A stretch of DNA of 64,000 nt from Roseovarius sp. A-2 (GCF_002072155.1 NZ_BDIY01000002.1:186001-250000), one strand, 5' to 3'. Shown: positions 27,777 through 37,437, counted from the first letter of the stretch. Notes: generated by a model not told the origin, from the letters alone. Made by a program: numbers and translations.

Positions 27777-28664
27777 ATGCTGGACAAGCTGGAGATGTTC
27801 ATTGCGGTGGCGAAGGAGGGTCATTTCGGGCGTGCGGCGGTTCGGATCGGGATCACGCAGCCGTCCCTTTCGGCGGGGATCAAGCAGCTTGAGGAACAGT
27901 TGGGCGTGCAGCTGATCTTTCGCGGCTCGCGCTATGGTGGGCTGACGCCCGAGGGGCAGGCGGCGCTGGTCTGGGCGCGCAGGATTGTGGGTGACGCGCG
28001 GCAATTGCGCGAGGAAATGCGCGCCAAGCGGCATGGCCTCTCGGGACAGTTGCGGATCGCGGCGATCCCGACGGCGCTGACCTGGGCGGCGCGGCTCTGC
28101 CATCGGTTCAACGCAAAACATCCCAAGGTGCGTTTTACCATCCTGTCGCGCACCTCGGTTGAGATCCTCTCGATGATCGACAATCTCGATGTGGATGCGG
28201 GGATTTCCTATCTCGACAACGAGCCGATGGGCCGGGTGAGCACTGAGCCGCTTTATGCCGAACGCTACATGCTGGTCTGCGCCAAGGGTGCGCGGTTTGC
28301 CGGGCGCGACGCGGTGGGCTGGGCGGAACTGGCGGGCGAGCGGCTGTGTCTGCTGACCCCCGACATGCAGAACCGACGGATCATCAACCGCAATTTCGCC
28401 GCCGTCGATGTGACGCCCGAGGCATGGATCGAGTCGAACTCGACCGTGGTCCTGATGGCCACGGTGGAGACGGGTGGCTGGATGACGGTATTGCCCGAGG
28501 ATGCGGCGCGGTTTCATGCCTCGGGCAAGGCGGTGCAGCTGATTCCGCTCGTGGGGCCGGAGCCTGCGCATTCGGTTGGGTTGGTGGCTCCCTGGCGGGA
28601 GCCGCATACGCCGGTGCTGGAGAGCCTTTTGCGTGAGGCGCGGCGGCTGAGGGGTGAATCTTGA
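27777..28664 (+). CDS. LysR-family transcriptional regulator next to formate dehydrogenase operon
   Basis: 295 residues. Amino-terminal winged helix (MLDKLEMFIAVAKEGHFGRAAVRI, with TQPSLSAGIKQLEEQLG) and a substrate-binding domain. LysR genes commonly stand beside fds operons and activate them with formate as signal in related bacteria. It is transcribed in the same direction as fdsG, and a perfect palindrome overlaps its stop codon, a likely binding site for the downstream promoter. Confidence 0.88.
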   Translation: MLDKLEMFIAVAKEGHFGRAAVRIGITQPSLSAGIKQLEEQLGVQLIFRGSRYGGLTPEGQAALVWARRIVGDARQLREEMRAKRHGLSGQLRIAAIPTALTWAARLCHRFNAKHPKVRFTILSRTSVEILSMIDNLDVDAGISYLDNEPMGRVSTEPLYAERYMLVCAKGARFAGRDAVGWAELAGERLCLLTPDMQNRRIINRNFAAVDVTPEAWIESNSTVVLMATVETGGWMTVLPEDAARFHASGKAVQLIPLVGPEPAHSVGLVAPWREPHTPVLESLLREARRLRGES

Positions 28665-28683
28665 TAGACGTTGTCTATCAAGT
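28661..28683. promoter_or_regulatory. perfect palindrome, candidate LysR-type operator for fds
   Basis: CTTGATAGAC-GTT-GTCTATCAAG: ten-base arms without a mismatch. It contains TAGACGTTGTCTA, fitting the T-N11-A rule for LysR sites. It overlaps the lysR stop codon and lies 72 bases before the fdsG start, right for activation. No T-run follows, so a terminator is less likely. Confidence 0.6.
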
Positions 28684-28755
28684 GACCGGATAACGATATT
28701 GATTCAAGATGGTGAGCCCTGATTGACTGGTGTCAGCTAATGCGAGAGGCCAGCC

Positions 28756-29220
28756 ATGACCCACGACCTCCACGACGACATCGCCGCCATCCTGAACGCG
28801 CATCTGCATCTCGAAGGACCGCTCTTGCCGATCCTGCACGCGATGCAGGACGCCTTTGGCCATATCCCGGATGCGGCGCATCGCCCGATTGCCGAGGCAC
28901 TCAATATCAGCCGGGCGGAACTGCATGGCGTGATCAGCTTTTACCACGATTTCCGCGCCAATCCCGCCGGGCGGCATGTGCTGAAGATCTGCCGGGCCGA
29001 GGCCTGTCAGGCGGTCGGCGGGGCGGCGCTGGCAGAGGCGACCCTGGCCAGGCTGGGCCTCGATTGGCATGGCACAACCGCGAATGGCGCGGTCACGGTC
29101 GAGCCGGTCTATTGCCTTGGCCTTTGCGCCTGCGCGCCTGCGATGATGCTGGACAGGCGCGTGGTCGGGCGGGTCGACAGCACCCGGATGGATAGCCTTC
29201 TGGCGGAGGCGGGCGCATGA
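28756..29220 (+). CDS. fdsG: formate dehydrogenase gamma subunit (NuoE-like)
   Basis: 154 residues of the thioredoxin-like 2Fe-2S family. Cluster ligands are in CRAEACQAVGG and CLGLCACAPAMM. It passes electrons between FdsB and FdsA of the cytoplasmic NAD-dependent, molybdenum-containing formate dehydrogenase. First gene of fdsGBA-fdhD-fdsD; overlaps fdsB by four bases. Confidence 0.92.
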   Translation: MTHDLHDDIAAILNAHLHLEGPLLPILHAMQDAFGHIPDAAHRPIAEALNISRAELHGVISFYHDFRANPAGRHVLKICRAEACQAVGGAALAEATLARLGLDWHGTTANGAVTVEPVYCLGLCACAPAMMLDRRVVGRVDSTRMDSLLAEAGA

Positions 29221-30722
29221 AGATTTACGTTCCGATGGACAGTGCCGCCAAGGCCTTGGGTGCCGAAGAGGTGGTCACCGCGATCCGCGCCGCGGCCCCC
29301 GACGCGCAGATCATCCGCACCGGCACGCGGGGCATGATCTGGCTGGAGCCGCTGGTGGAAGTCGAGATCGACGGGGTGCGCCACGGCTATGGCCCGGCGA
29401 CGGCGGGCGATGTGGCGGGCATTCTCGATGGCCGCAGCGCCAAGGCGCTCGGTCCGGTCGACGCGCTCGACTGGATGAGACGCCAGACGCGGCTGACCTT
29501 TGCCCGCGTCGGCGTGATCGACCCGCTGAGCCTTGCCGATTACGAGGCACATGGCGGTCTGACGGGGCTGCGTCGCGCAATTGGCATGTCGGCCCCGGAG
29601 ATCGTCGAGGAGGTCACCACATCCGGGCTGCGCGGGCGCGGCGGTGCGGGCTTTCCCACCGGCATCAAGTGGAAAACCGTGCAGGCGGCCGAGGCCCCGC
29701 AGAAATACATCGTCTGCAACGCCGACGAGGGCGACAGCGGCACATTCGCCGACCGGATGATTATGGAGGGCGATCCTTTCACCCTGATCGAGGGCATGAC
29801 GATTGCCGGTCTCGGGGTGGGGGCCACGCGCGGCTATGTCTATCTGCGCTCGGAATATCCCGATGCCATCGCGGTGATGCGCCGCGCGGTCGAGATCGCG
29901 CGCGCCGAGGGGGTATTGGGGGCAGATGTGCTGGGTTCGGGCCGCGCCTTCGACATGGAAATCCGCGTCGGTGCCGGGGCCTATGTCTGCGGCGAGGAAA
30001 CCTCGCTGTTGAATTCCCTCGAAGGCAAGCGCGGCGTCGTGCGCGCCAAGCCGCCGCTGCCGGCGCTGGAGGGGTTCCTTGGCTGTCCCACGGTTGTGAA
30101 CAACGTGATCAGCCTTGCCACCGTGCCGGTGATCTTTGAGCGGGGCGCGCAGGCCTATGCCGATTTCGGGCTGGGGCGCTCGCGTGGCACTGTGACCTTG
30201 CAAATCGCGGGAAATGTGGCGCGCGGCGGTCTGTTCGAAACTGCGTTCGGCATCACTCTGGGTGAAGTAATCAATGACCTTGGCGGCGGCACCGCCTCGG
30301 GCCGCCCGGTCAAGGCGGTGCAGGTGGGCGGGCCGCTCGGGGCCTATATCCCGGTCGACAATTTCGATGCCGCCCTGGGCTACGAGGAGTTGGACGCCAA
30401 GGGCGGCCTGTTGGGCCATGCCGGGCTGGTGGTCTTCGATGACAGCGCTGACATGCTGGGCATGGCGCGTTTCGCGATGGAATTCTGCGCCGTGGAAAGC
30501 TGTGGCAAATGCACCCCCTGCCGGATCGGGGCGGTGCGCGGGGTCGAGACCATCGACCGGATCGCCGGCGGGGACGGATCGGCGATCCCGCTATTGACCG
30601 ATCTGTGCGAGACCATGAAGGACGGCTCGCTCTGCGCGCTTGGCGGTTTCACGCCCTTGCCGGTGATGTCCGCACTTACGCATTTCCCCGACGATTTCGC
30701 GAGCCGCAAAGCGGCGGAATGA
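29217..30722 (+). CDS. fdsB: formate dehydrogenase beta subunit (NuoF-like, NAD and FMN)
   Basis: 501 residues. FMN/NADH motif GLRGRGGAGFPTGIKW near residues 138-153, then CNADEGDSGTFADR, GAYVCGEETSLLNSLEG, and the 4Fe-4S ligands SCGKCTPCRIG near 424-435. It reduces NAD with electrons from formate. The roughly 100-base gap to fdsA holds a hairpin element that may tune the subunit ratio. Confidence 0.94.
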   Translation: MKIYVPMDSAAKALGAEEVVTAIRAAAPDAQIIRTGTRGMIWLEPLVEVEIDGVRHGYGPATAGDVAGILDGRSAKALGPVDALDWMRRQTRLTFARVGVIDPLSLADYEAHGGLTGLRRAIGMSAPEIVEEVTTSGLRGRGGAGFPTGIKWKTVQAAEAPQKYIVCNADEGDSGTFADRMIMEGDPFTLIEGMTIAGLGVGATRGYVYLRSEYPDAIAVMRRAVEIARAEGVLGADVLGSGRAFDMEIRVGAGAYVCGEETSLLNSLEGKRGVVRAKPPLPALEGFLGCPTVVNNVISLATVPVIFERGAQAYADFGLGRSRGTVTLQIAGNVARGGLFETAFGITLGEVINDLGGGTASGRPVKAVQVGGPLGAYIPVDNFDAALGYEELDAKGGLLGHAGLVVFDDSADMLGMARFAMEFCAVESCGKCTPCRIGAVRGVETIDRIAGGDGSAIPLLTDLCETMKDGSLCALGGFTPLPVMSALTHFPDDFASRKAAE

Positions 30723-30755
30723 GGTGTTTCGCGACCCGTGCGGGCCGCGACCGGA

Positions 30756-30807
30756 GCGGGGGGCCAACCCCCCGCACCCCCCGGAGTATTTCGGGAACGA
30801 TGAAGGG
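30756..30807 (+). repeat. GC hairpin plus TATTT...GATGAAG dispersed element, copy 2
   Basis: Perfect 8-bp hairpin GCGGGGGG-CCAA-CCCCCCGC (30756-30775), then five bases, then CCGGAGTATTTCGGGAACGA followed by TGAAGGG. Same architecture as 7636-7691, with the loop also starting CCA. It lies inside the fds operon. Confidence 0.6.
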
Positions 30808-30821
30808 CTGAGGAGACTGAC

Positions 30822-33716
30822 ATGAAAGATTTCATTATTCCCGACGACCGCGACATGGGCACGCCAGTCAGGCAGGGTGCGCCGGTGACGCTGGAGATCG
30901 ACGGCTTGTCCGTGACAGTGCCCGAGGGCAGCTCGGTGCTGCGGGCGGCGGCCGAGGCGGGTGTTCAAATTCCAAAGCTCTGCGCCTCCGACAATCTCGA
31001 GGCGTTCGGCTCGTGCCGCCTTTGTGTGGTGGAGATCGAGGGGCGGCGCGGCACGCCTGCCTCCTGCACCACGCCTGTCACCCCCGGCATGGTGGTTCAT
31101 ACCGGATCATCGAAGGTGCGCAAGATCCGGCGCGGCGTGATGGAGCTTTACATTTCCGACCACCCGCTCGATTGCCTGACCTGTTCGGCCAACGGCGATT
31201 GCGAATTGCAGGACATGGCCGGGGCGGTTGGCCTGCGCGATGTGCGCTATGAGGCACCCGAGGCGGGCGGCATGGCCAATCATTTCGAGGCACGCAATAC
31301 CAGCGGAGAGGCCAATCCCGAATGGCTGCCCAAGGATGACAGCAACCCCTATTTTTCTTACGATCCCGGCAAATGCATCGTCTGCAATCGTTGTGTGCGT
31401 GCCTGCGAGGAGGTGCAGGGGACCTTTGCGCTGACGATTCAAGGCCGTGGTTTTGACAGCCGGGTCGCCGCTGGTGGACCTGCGGACGATTTCCTCGCCT
31501 CTGATTGCGTGAGCTGTGGTGCTTGCGTGCAGGCCTGCCCGACGGCTACGTTACAGGAAAAATCCATCATTGAGATGGGTACGCCCGACCGGTCGGTGGT
31601 GACCACTTGCGCCTATTGCGGTGTGGGCTGCTCGTTCAAGGCCGAGATGAATGGCGACACCCTGGTGCGCATGGTGCCCTGGAAGCATGGCAAGGCCAAT
31701 CGCGGGCATAGCTGCGTCAAGGGCCGGTTCGCCTATGGCTACGCCCATCACAAGGACCGCATCCTCAAGCCGATGATCCGCGACCGTATCGACGAGCCGT
31801 GGCGCGAGGTCGAGTGGGACGAGGCGCTCAGCTTTGCGGCCAATCGGATGCGCGGGCTTCAGGAGAGATATGGCAAGAAAGCCATCGGCGTGATCACCTC
31901 AAGCCGCTGCACCAACGAGGAAACCTATCTGGTGCAGAAACTGGCGCGCGCGGTATTCGGCAACAACAACACCGACACCTGTGCCCGTGTTTGTCATTCG
32001 CCCACCGGGTACGGGCTGGGGCAGACTTTTGGCACCTCGGCGGGCACGCAGGATTTCGATAGCGTCGAGCAGACCGATGTGGTTGTGGTGATCGGCGCGA
32101 ACCCCACCGATGGCCATCCGGTCTTTGCCTCGCGACTGAAAAAGCGGCTGCGGGCGGGGGCGAAACTGATCGTGATCGACCCGCGCCGGATTGATCTGGT
32201 GAAATCGCCGCATGTCGGGGCGGCGCATCATTTGGCCCTGCGCCCCGGCACGAATGTGGCGGTGGTCAGCGCGCTGGCACATGTGATCGTCACCGAAGGG
32301 CTGATGGACGAGGAGTTTATCCGCGCGCGCTGCGATTGGGACGAGTTCCAGCATTATGCCGAATTCATCAGCAACCCGCGCCATTCGCCCGAGGCCACCG
32401 CGATGCTCACCGGCGTTGATCCGGGCGCGTTGCGCGCCGCCGCGCATCTCTTTGCCACCGGCGGCAACGGCGCGATTTACTATGGGCTGGGCGTGACCGA
32501 ACATTCCCAAGGTTCGACCACCGTCATGGGCATCGCCAATCTTGCCATGCTCACAGGCAATATCGGGCGGCCCGGCGTGGGGGTGAATCCGTTGCGCGGT
32601 CAGAACAACGTGCAGGGGGCCTGCGACATGGGCTCTTTCCCGCATGAACTGCCCGGCTATCGCCACGTCAAGGGGCCGGAGGTGCGCAAGATGTTCGAGG
32701 AGGTCTGGGGCGTCGAGATCGACGCCGAACCGGGCCTGCGCATCCCCAACATGCTGGATGCGGCGGTCGATGGCACGTTCAAGGGGCTGTACTGCCAGGG
32801 CGAAGACATTCTGCAATCGGACCCTGACACCAAGCATGTGGCAGCGGGGCTGGCGGCGATGGACTGCGTCATAGTGCATGACCTCTTTCTCAACGAGACC
32901 GCGAATTACGCGCATGTCTTCCTGCCCGGCTCGACCTTCCTGGAAAAGGACGGGACATTCACCAATGCCGAACGCCGCATCAACCGCGTGCGCAAGGTGA
33001 TCCCGCCGCTCAACGGCTATGCCGACTGGGAGATCACTCAGATGCTCGCCAATGCCATGGGCGCGGGCTGGAGCTACAGCCACCCCGCCCGGATCATGGA
33101 GGAGATCGCGGCAACCACGCCGTCTTTCGCCGGGGTGGATTACGCGCTTCTGGAAGAAAAAGGCAGCGTGCAATGGCCCTGTAACGAGGCCCACCCCGAG
33201 GGCATGCCGCTGATGCATGTGGATGGGTTCATGCGCGGCAAGGGGCGGTTCATCGTCACCGAATATGTGGCCACCGATGAAAGGACCGGCCCGCGTTTCC
33301 CGCTCTTGCTGACCACCGGGCGCATCCTGAGCCAGTACAACGTCGGCGCGCAGACAAGGCGGACCGACAATGTGGTCTGGCACGAAGAGGATCTGCTGGA
33401 GATCCATCCTCATGATGCCGAGATGCGTGGGCTGAAAGACGGCGATTGGGTGCGGCTGGCCAGCCGCGCGGGTGAAACCACCCTGCGTGCCAAGCTGACC
33501 GACCGGGTCAGCCCCGGCGTGGTCTATACCACCTTTCACCACCCCGACACGCAGGCCAATGTGATCACCACCGACTATTCCGACTGGGCCACAAACTGCC
33601 CGGAATACAAGGTGACGGCGGTGCAGATCAGCCTGTCGAACGGGCCAACGGATTGGCAGGAGGACTATGCCGCGCAGGCCGCGCAGGCGCGGCGCATCCT
33701 GCCGGCGGCGGAGTGA
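30822..33716 (+). CDS. fdsA: formate dehydrogenase alpha subunit (molybdenum, catalytic)
   Basis: 964 residues. In order: an NADH dehydrogenase-like 2Fe-2S domain (CASDNLEAFGSCRLC), ferredoxin clusters (CIVCNRCVRACEE, CVSCGACVQACP), the 4Fe-4S site CAYCGVGCSF, and the bis-MGD domain with active-site C391-H392 in RVCHSPTGYG. Cys rather than selenocysteine binds the metal. Oxidises formate to CO2 in the cytoplasm. fdhD starts five bases downstream. Confidence 0.95.
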   Translation: MKDFIIPDDRDMGTPVRQGAPVTLEIDGLSVTVPEGSSVLRAAAEAGVQIPKLCASDNLEAFGSCRLCVVEIEGRRGTPASCTTPVTPGMVVHTGSSKVRKIRRGVMELYISDHPLDCLTCSANGDCELQDMAGAVGLRDVRYEAPEAGGMANHFEARNTSGEANPEWLPKDDSNPYFSYDPGKCIVCNRCVRACEEVQGTFALTIQGRGFDSRVAAGGPADDFLASDCVSCGACVQACPTATLQEKSIIEMGTPDRSVVTTCAYCGVGCSFKAEMNGDTLVRMVPWKHGKANRGHSCVKGRFAYGYAHHKDRILKPMIRDRIDEPWREVEWDEALSFAANRMRGLQERYGKKAIGVITSSRCTNEETYLVQKLARAVFGNNNTDTCARVCHSPTGYGLGQTFGTSAGTQDFDSVEQTDVVVVIGANPTDGHPVFASRLKKRLRAGAKLIVIDPRRIDLVKSPHVGAAHHLALRPGTNVAVVSALAHVIVTEGLMDEEFIRARCDWDEFQHYAEFISNPRHSPEATAMLTGVDPGALRAAAHLFATGGNGAIYYGLGVTEHSQGSTTVMGIANLAMLTGNIGRPGVGVNPLRGQNNVQGACDMGSFPHELPGYRHVKGPEVRKMFEEVWGVEIDAEPGLRIPNMLDAAVDGTFKGLYCQGEDILQSDPDTKHVAAGLAAMDCVIVHDLFLNETANYAHVFLPGSTFLEKDGTFTNAERRINRVRKVIPPLNGYADWEITQMLANAMGAGWSYSHPARIMEEIAATTPSFAGVDYALLEEKGSVQWPCNEAHPEGMPLMHVDGFMRGKGRFIVTEYVATDERTGPRFPLLLTTGRILSQYNVGAQTRRTDNVVWHEEDLLEIHPHDAEMRGLKDGDWVRLASRAGETTLRAKLTDRVSPGVVYTTFHHPDTQANVITTDYSDWATNCPEYKVTAVQISLSNGPTDWQEDYAAQAAQARRILPAAE

Positions 33717-33721
33717 CGGCG

Positions 33722-34543
33722 ATGGGCTTTTCTCCCACCCGGAGCCGTCCGGGCCTCTCTGTGCAGGGCGAGGGGGTGCATCGCGTCACCCGCGCCTTGC
33801 CCGAAGAGGTGCCGGTGGCCTTTGTCTTTGACGGCACGACGCAGGCGGTGATGATGGCGACGCCGGATGAAATCGCCGATTTCGCCCATGGTTTTGCCGT
33901 GACCGAGGGGATCGTCACCGCCCCGGAGCAGATCGAGGAATTCGAGATCGCTGCGCATGATCAGGGCATCGAGGCGCGGTTCTGGTTGCGCGAGGACCGG
34001 CAGGACGCGCTCGCGGCGCGCCGCAGGTTCATGGCCGGGCCGGTGGGCTGCGGTCTCTGCGGTATCGACAGCCTGGAACAGGCGGTACGGTCGGTGCCAT
34101 CTATAACCCACGCCGCGCCGGTCTTTGCCGCGCGAGAGATCGCCCGCGCCACCGAGGCGCTCGGCATGTGCCAGCCGCTGCATGATCTGACCCGCGCCAC
34201 CCATGCCGCCGGGTTCATCCGGCCCGGCGGGGGTGTGGTGATGGCACGCGAGGATGTGGGGCGGCACAATGCGCTCGACAAGCTCATTGGCGCGCTCTGG
34301 CGGGGCGGCATCAACCCCGCAAGCGGGGCCATCGTGATGACCAGCCGCCTTTCTGTCGAACTGGTGCAGAAATGCGCCGTTGCGGGCTGCGGCATGTTGA
34401 TCGCGGTCTCTGCCCCCACCGCCCATGCGCTGCGGCTGGCCGAAGGGGCGGGGATCACCCTTGTCGCCTTTGCCCGTGGCGGTGGGTTCGATCTCTATTC
34501 CCATCCCAACCGCATCGACACCGAGGTCACCCATGTCGCCTGA
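33722..34543 (+). CDS. fdhD: formate dehydrogenase accessory sulfurtransferase FdhD (FdsC)
   Basis: 273 residues from ATG 33722, with GGAG nine bases before it; a GTG at 33713 overlapping the fdsA stop would add three residues. Conserved CGLCG pair, REDVGRHNALDKLIGAL and GGMLIAVS-like end segment (CGMLIAVSAPTAHAL). It carries sulfur from IscS to the molybdenum cofactor before insertion into FdsA. Corresponds to fdsC of the fdsGBACD order. Confidence 0.92.
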   Translation: MGFSPTRSRPGLSVQGEGVHRVTRALPEEVPVAFVFDGTTQAVMMATPDEIADFAHGFAVTEGIVTAPEQIEEFEIAAHDQGIEARFWLREDRQDALAARRRFMAGPVGCGLCGIDSLEQAVRSVPSITHAAPVFAAREIARATEALGMCQPLHDLTRATHAAGFIRPGGGVVMAREDVGRHNALDKLIGALWRGGINPASGAIVMTSRLSVELVQKCAVAGCGMLIAVSAPTAHALRLAEGAGITLVAFARGGGFDLYSHPNRIDTEVTHVA

Positions 34544-34757
34544 GAAAATGGTCCATATGGCCAACCAGATCGCTACCTTTTTCAAGACTCAGCCCGGTAC
34601 CGATCAGGCCGCCCGCGTTGCCGCTCATCTGACCGACTATTGGGAGCCGCGCATGCTTGATCAGTTGCATGCCTATGTCGCCGACGGGGGCCAGGGGCTT
34701 GACGGTCTGGTGATCGCGGCTGAGGCGGAGATCGCGAAACGCAGCGAGCGCGCCTGA
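34533..34757 (+). CDS. fdsD: formate dehydrogenase delta subunit
   Basis: 74 residues from ATG 34533 (MSPEKMVHMANQIATFFKTQPG), overlapping fdhD by 11 bases; ATG 34548 is a possible shorter start. The family pattern is KMVHMANQIATFF and HLTDYWEPRM. FdsD helps assemble or stabilise the complex with FdhD. It is the last gene of the operon. Confidence 0.88.
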   Translation: MSPEKMVHMANQIATFFKTQPGTDQAARVAAHLTDYWEPRMLDQLHAYVADGGQGLDGLVIAAEAEIAKRSERA

Positions 34758-34908
34758 CGGCACGCCGCCGGACGGCACTTTTGCCCCGGCCTTGTCGTAT
34801 CCTGTGACGTGCGGCCATCGCACGGTACCGTGAATCTTCCCGTCAACATCCCTCATCATGCAAAAAAATCGCATCAGATCACTCGATAGCGGGTGCATCG
34901 CGTGTTAA

Positions 34909-34922
34909 TCTGGAATACCAGA
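34909..34922. promoter_or_regulatory. small palindrome in the pckA upstream region
   Basis: TCTGG-AATA-CCAGA, an inverted repeat of the type bound by many GntR regulators, about 70 bases before pckA. Short enough to arise by chance, but placed where a regulator would be expected. Confidence 0.3.
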
Positions 34923-34942
34923 CACCAGAGGCAGGGGAGCCT

Positions 34943-34970
34943 CGTGGCAAAAAAAGACCGGGTGGCCACG
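34943..34970 (+). promoter_or_regulatory. hairpin in the pckA leader
   Basis: CGTGGC (34943-34948) pairs with GCCACG (34965-34970) around an A-rich loop, just before the purine-rich ribosome site GGGAGAGAG. A smaller hairpin AGGC-AGGGGA-GCCT lies directly upstream. It might influence translation start. Confidence 0.35.
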
Positions 34971-34990
34971 CCCGAAAGGGAGAGAGAGAG

Positions 34991-36589
34991 ATGATTTCAG
35001 GACGGGTCAATCCGGGCTTTCGGCTCGAGGATCAGGGAATTTCAGGGCTGAGCCGCGTGCATTACAACCTGACCGAGGCAGCGCTGGTCGATGCCGCCGT
35101 GCGGCGTGGCGAGGGAGAGCTGGGGCAGGGTGGTACGATTTTGGTCAGCACCGGCGAATTCACCGGTCGGTCGCCGAAAGACAAGTTCACCGTGCGTACC
35201 CCCACCACCGAAGACACGATCTGGTGGGAGAACAATGCCGCAATGGACCCCGAACCGTTCGAGCGGCTGCACAGGGATATGCTCGACTATCTCGTCGGGC
35301 GCGAGGTGTTCGTGCAGGATCTGGTCGCCGGGGCCGATCCCGAGCACAGCATCAACGTCCGGCTGGTGAACGAACTGGCCTGGCACAACCTCTTCATCCG
35401 CCACATGCTGCGCCGCCCCGAACGTGCGGCGCTCGACCATTTCATGGCGGATTACACGGTGATCAACTGCCCGGGCTTCAAGGCCAATCCCGCGCGCCAT
35501 GGCTGCCGCTCGGAGACGGTGATCGCGGTCAATATCGACGCGCGGCTCATTCTCATCGCCAACACCGAATATGCCGGTGAGAACAAGAAATCCATCTTTG
35601 GCCTGATGAATTACCTCCTGCCTGAAAAGGGCGTGATGCCTATGCATGGCTCGGCCAACCATGCCACCGACGACCCCGAGGATGCGGCGGTGTTCTTTGG
35701 TCTCTCGGGCACCGGCAAGACGACGCTTTCGGCCGATCCCAACCGAACGCTTCTCGGCGATGACGAGCACGGCTGGTCGGATCGCGGCATCTTCAACTTC
35801 GAGGGCGGCTGCTATGCCAAGACCATCCACCTGAGTCCGGAGGCGGAGCCGGAGATCTACGCCACCTGTTCGATGTTCGGAACGGTGATCGAGAACATGG
35901 TCTATGATGCGGACACGCGGGCGTTGGATTACGAGGATGCCAGCCTGACCGAGAACATGCGCTGCGCCTATCCGTTGGACTATATCCCCAATGCTTCGAA
36001 GACCGGGCAGGCGGGGCACCCGCGCAACGTGGTGATGCTGACCTGCGATGCCTTCGGCGTGCTGCCCCCGATCGCGCGGCTGACACCGGCGCAGGCGATG
36101 TATCATTTCCTGTCGGGCTTCACCGCCAAGATGGCCGGAACCGAGCGCGGATTGACCGAGCCGCAGCCGGTGTTTTCGACCTGTTTCGGCGCGCCGTTCA
36201 TGCCGCGCCGCCCCGAGGTTTACGGCAAACTCTTGCGCGACAAGATCGAGCGCCATGGCGCATCGTGCTGGCTGGTGAATTCAGGCTGGACGGCAGGTGC
36301 CTATGGCACTGGCTCGCGCATGCCGATCATTGCGACGCGGGCGCTTTTGACGGCGGCGCTCGATGGCTCGCTCGAAGATGTGGAATTCCGTAAGGACCCC
36401 AATTTCGGCTTTGACGTGCCGGTGGCAGTGCCGGGTGTCGCCGATGTCCTGCTCGACCCGCGCCGCACCTGGGACGATCCCGAGGCCTATGATGTGCAGG
36501 CGGCGCGGCTGGTGGCGATGTTCGCGGAGAATTTCGAGCAGTATCTCGCGTATGTAGACGACGATCTCAAGTCCGTTGCCTTGAGTTGA
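34991..36589 (+). CDS. pckA: phosphoenolpyruvate carboxykinase (ATP)
   Basis: 532 residues. Motifs: [26 protein letters not shown] segment ([18 protein letters not shown]), the nucleotide loop [16 protein letters not shown] and [20 protein letters not shown]. Converts oxaloacetate to PEP in gluconeogenesis, needed for growth on organic acids and DMSP-derived carbon. Monocistronic, convergent with ialB. The usual chvI/chvG neighbours are not seen. Confidence 0.96.
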   Translation: MISGRVNPGFRLEDQGISGLSRVHYNLTEAALVDAAVRRGEGELGQGGTILVSTGEFTGRSPKDKFTVRTPTTEDTIWWENNAAMDPEPFERLHRDMLDYLVGREVFVQDLVAGADPEHSINVRLVNELAWHNLFIRHMLRRPERAALDHFMADYTVINCPGFKANPARHGCRSETVIAVNIDARLILIANTEYAGENKKSIFGLMNYLLPEKGVMPMHGSANHATDDPEDAAVFFGLSGTGKTTLSADPNRTLLGDDEHGWSDRGIFNFEGGCYAKTIHLSPEAEPEIYATCSMFGTVIENMVYDADTRALDYEDASLTENMRCAYPLDYIPNASKTGQAGHPRNVVMLTCDAFGVLPPIARLTPAQAMYHFLSGFTAKMAGTERGLTEPQPVFSTCFGAPFMPRRPEVYGKLLRDKIERHGASCWLVNSGWTAGAYGTGSRMPIIATRALLTAALDGSLEDVEFRKDPNFGFDVPVAVPGVADVLLDPRRTWDDPEAYDVQAARLVAMFAENFEQYLAYVDDDLKSVALS

Positions 36590-36696
36590 GGCACGGCAGG
36601 GCAGTGGCGGATTTGCGGCGTATTGTCGTCGTGTCCGCCACCTCCTGTTGTCACCCCAATCCCTGCAACGCTGCGACGGAGGCAGGATTGGCGCGC

Positions 36697-36760
36697 CATC
36701 CTCCGGCATGCCCGGAGGATCTGTCGGTCAGCGGATCCTCGGCTCAGGGCCGAGGGTGAC
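36697..36760 (-). repeat. 64-base two-hairpin repeat, copy B
   Basis: Reverse-strand copy of the element at 19591-19654, identical in length. It keeps the second stem ATCCTCCGG/CCGGAGGAT exactly and has a compensating C-G for G-C change in the first stem. It lies between the convergent pckA and ialB genes and could end transcription from both sides. Confidence 0.75.
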
Positions 36761-36771
36761 GGTGCGCAGGC

Positions 36772-37437
36772 TCAGTTCGACAGTTCGGACGCCGCGTCAT
36801 AGGCTGCGGTGAAGCCCTTGAGCGACGCGTCGATTCGCACGTTCTGGTCCGGGGCTTGCGCCGGGACGATTTCAAGCGTCGCGGTCACGCCGCGCTTGAG
36901 CGCGTCAATATCCGCCTGGGTCAGCCCGATCCGCGCGAAACAGCCCGCCATGGTGCAGAACGAATAGCTGTAGCTTTTGGCCTTGCCGCCATCCACCGAC
37001 AACTTGACCTCCTCGCTCAAAAGCGTGCCGAGCGGCACGGCGATGGTGGCCCCGGCCGCGACATTGCCGGCATTGGCCAGCTTGTAGAGACTGAACTCGG
37101 CGACGGGATTGCCCTGGGATTCCTTGAGCAACTGGTACATCTGGCACAGCTCCTGTTCGTCCTCGGTCTGGCCGCGGAAACACTTGATCTGCCAATCCTC
37201 ATGGGTCTCCCGGATATAGGAGCCGTCTTCCGCCACCTCGCGCCCGGTATCGAGCCCCTGGGTAACCGCACTGCCTGCGCCCGGTTCGCCCTGGCCGGTT
37301 GTTTCCGTCCCAGTTTCGGCCCCGGTTTCGGCCCCGGTTTCGGCAGGTGTCTCGGTTGTCTCGGTGTCCTGCGCGCCAACAGCGGTGCCAAGTGCGAGAA
37401 GGGCGACGAAGGACAGGCGTGAAATCAGTCTGGACAT
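36772..37437 (-). CDS. invasion-associated locus B (IalB) family protein
   Basis: 221 residues from the ATG at 37435-37437, with GGGGAA upstream on its strand. Signal peptide MSRLISRLSFVALLALGTAVGAQ, then a low-complexity linker of repeated T/E/G units (AETGAETGAETG), then the IalB domain beginning near DWQIKCFRG with conserved Cys. Exported to the periplasm; IalB proteins are linked to envelope functions in alphaproteobacteria, and the Bartonella name does not imply virulence here. Confidence 0.88.
   Translation of the reverse strand: MSRLISRLSFVALLALGTAVGAQDTETTETPAETGAETGAETGTETTGQGEPGAGSAVTQGLDTGREVAEDGSYIRETHEDWQIKCFRGQTEDEQELCQMYQLLKESQGNPVAEFSLYKLANAGNVAAGATIAVPLGTLLSEEVKLSVDGGKAKSYSYSFCTMAGCFARIGLTQADIDALKRGVTATLEIVPAQAPDQNVRIDASLKGFTAAYDAASELSN

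Noticed and set aside
31899..33542. 547-codon minus-strand open frame opposite fdsA
   Set aside because: fdsA is fully supported by cofactor motifs; the antisense frame has none.
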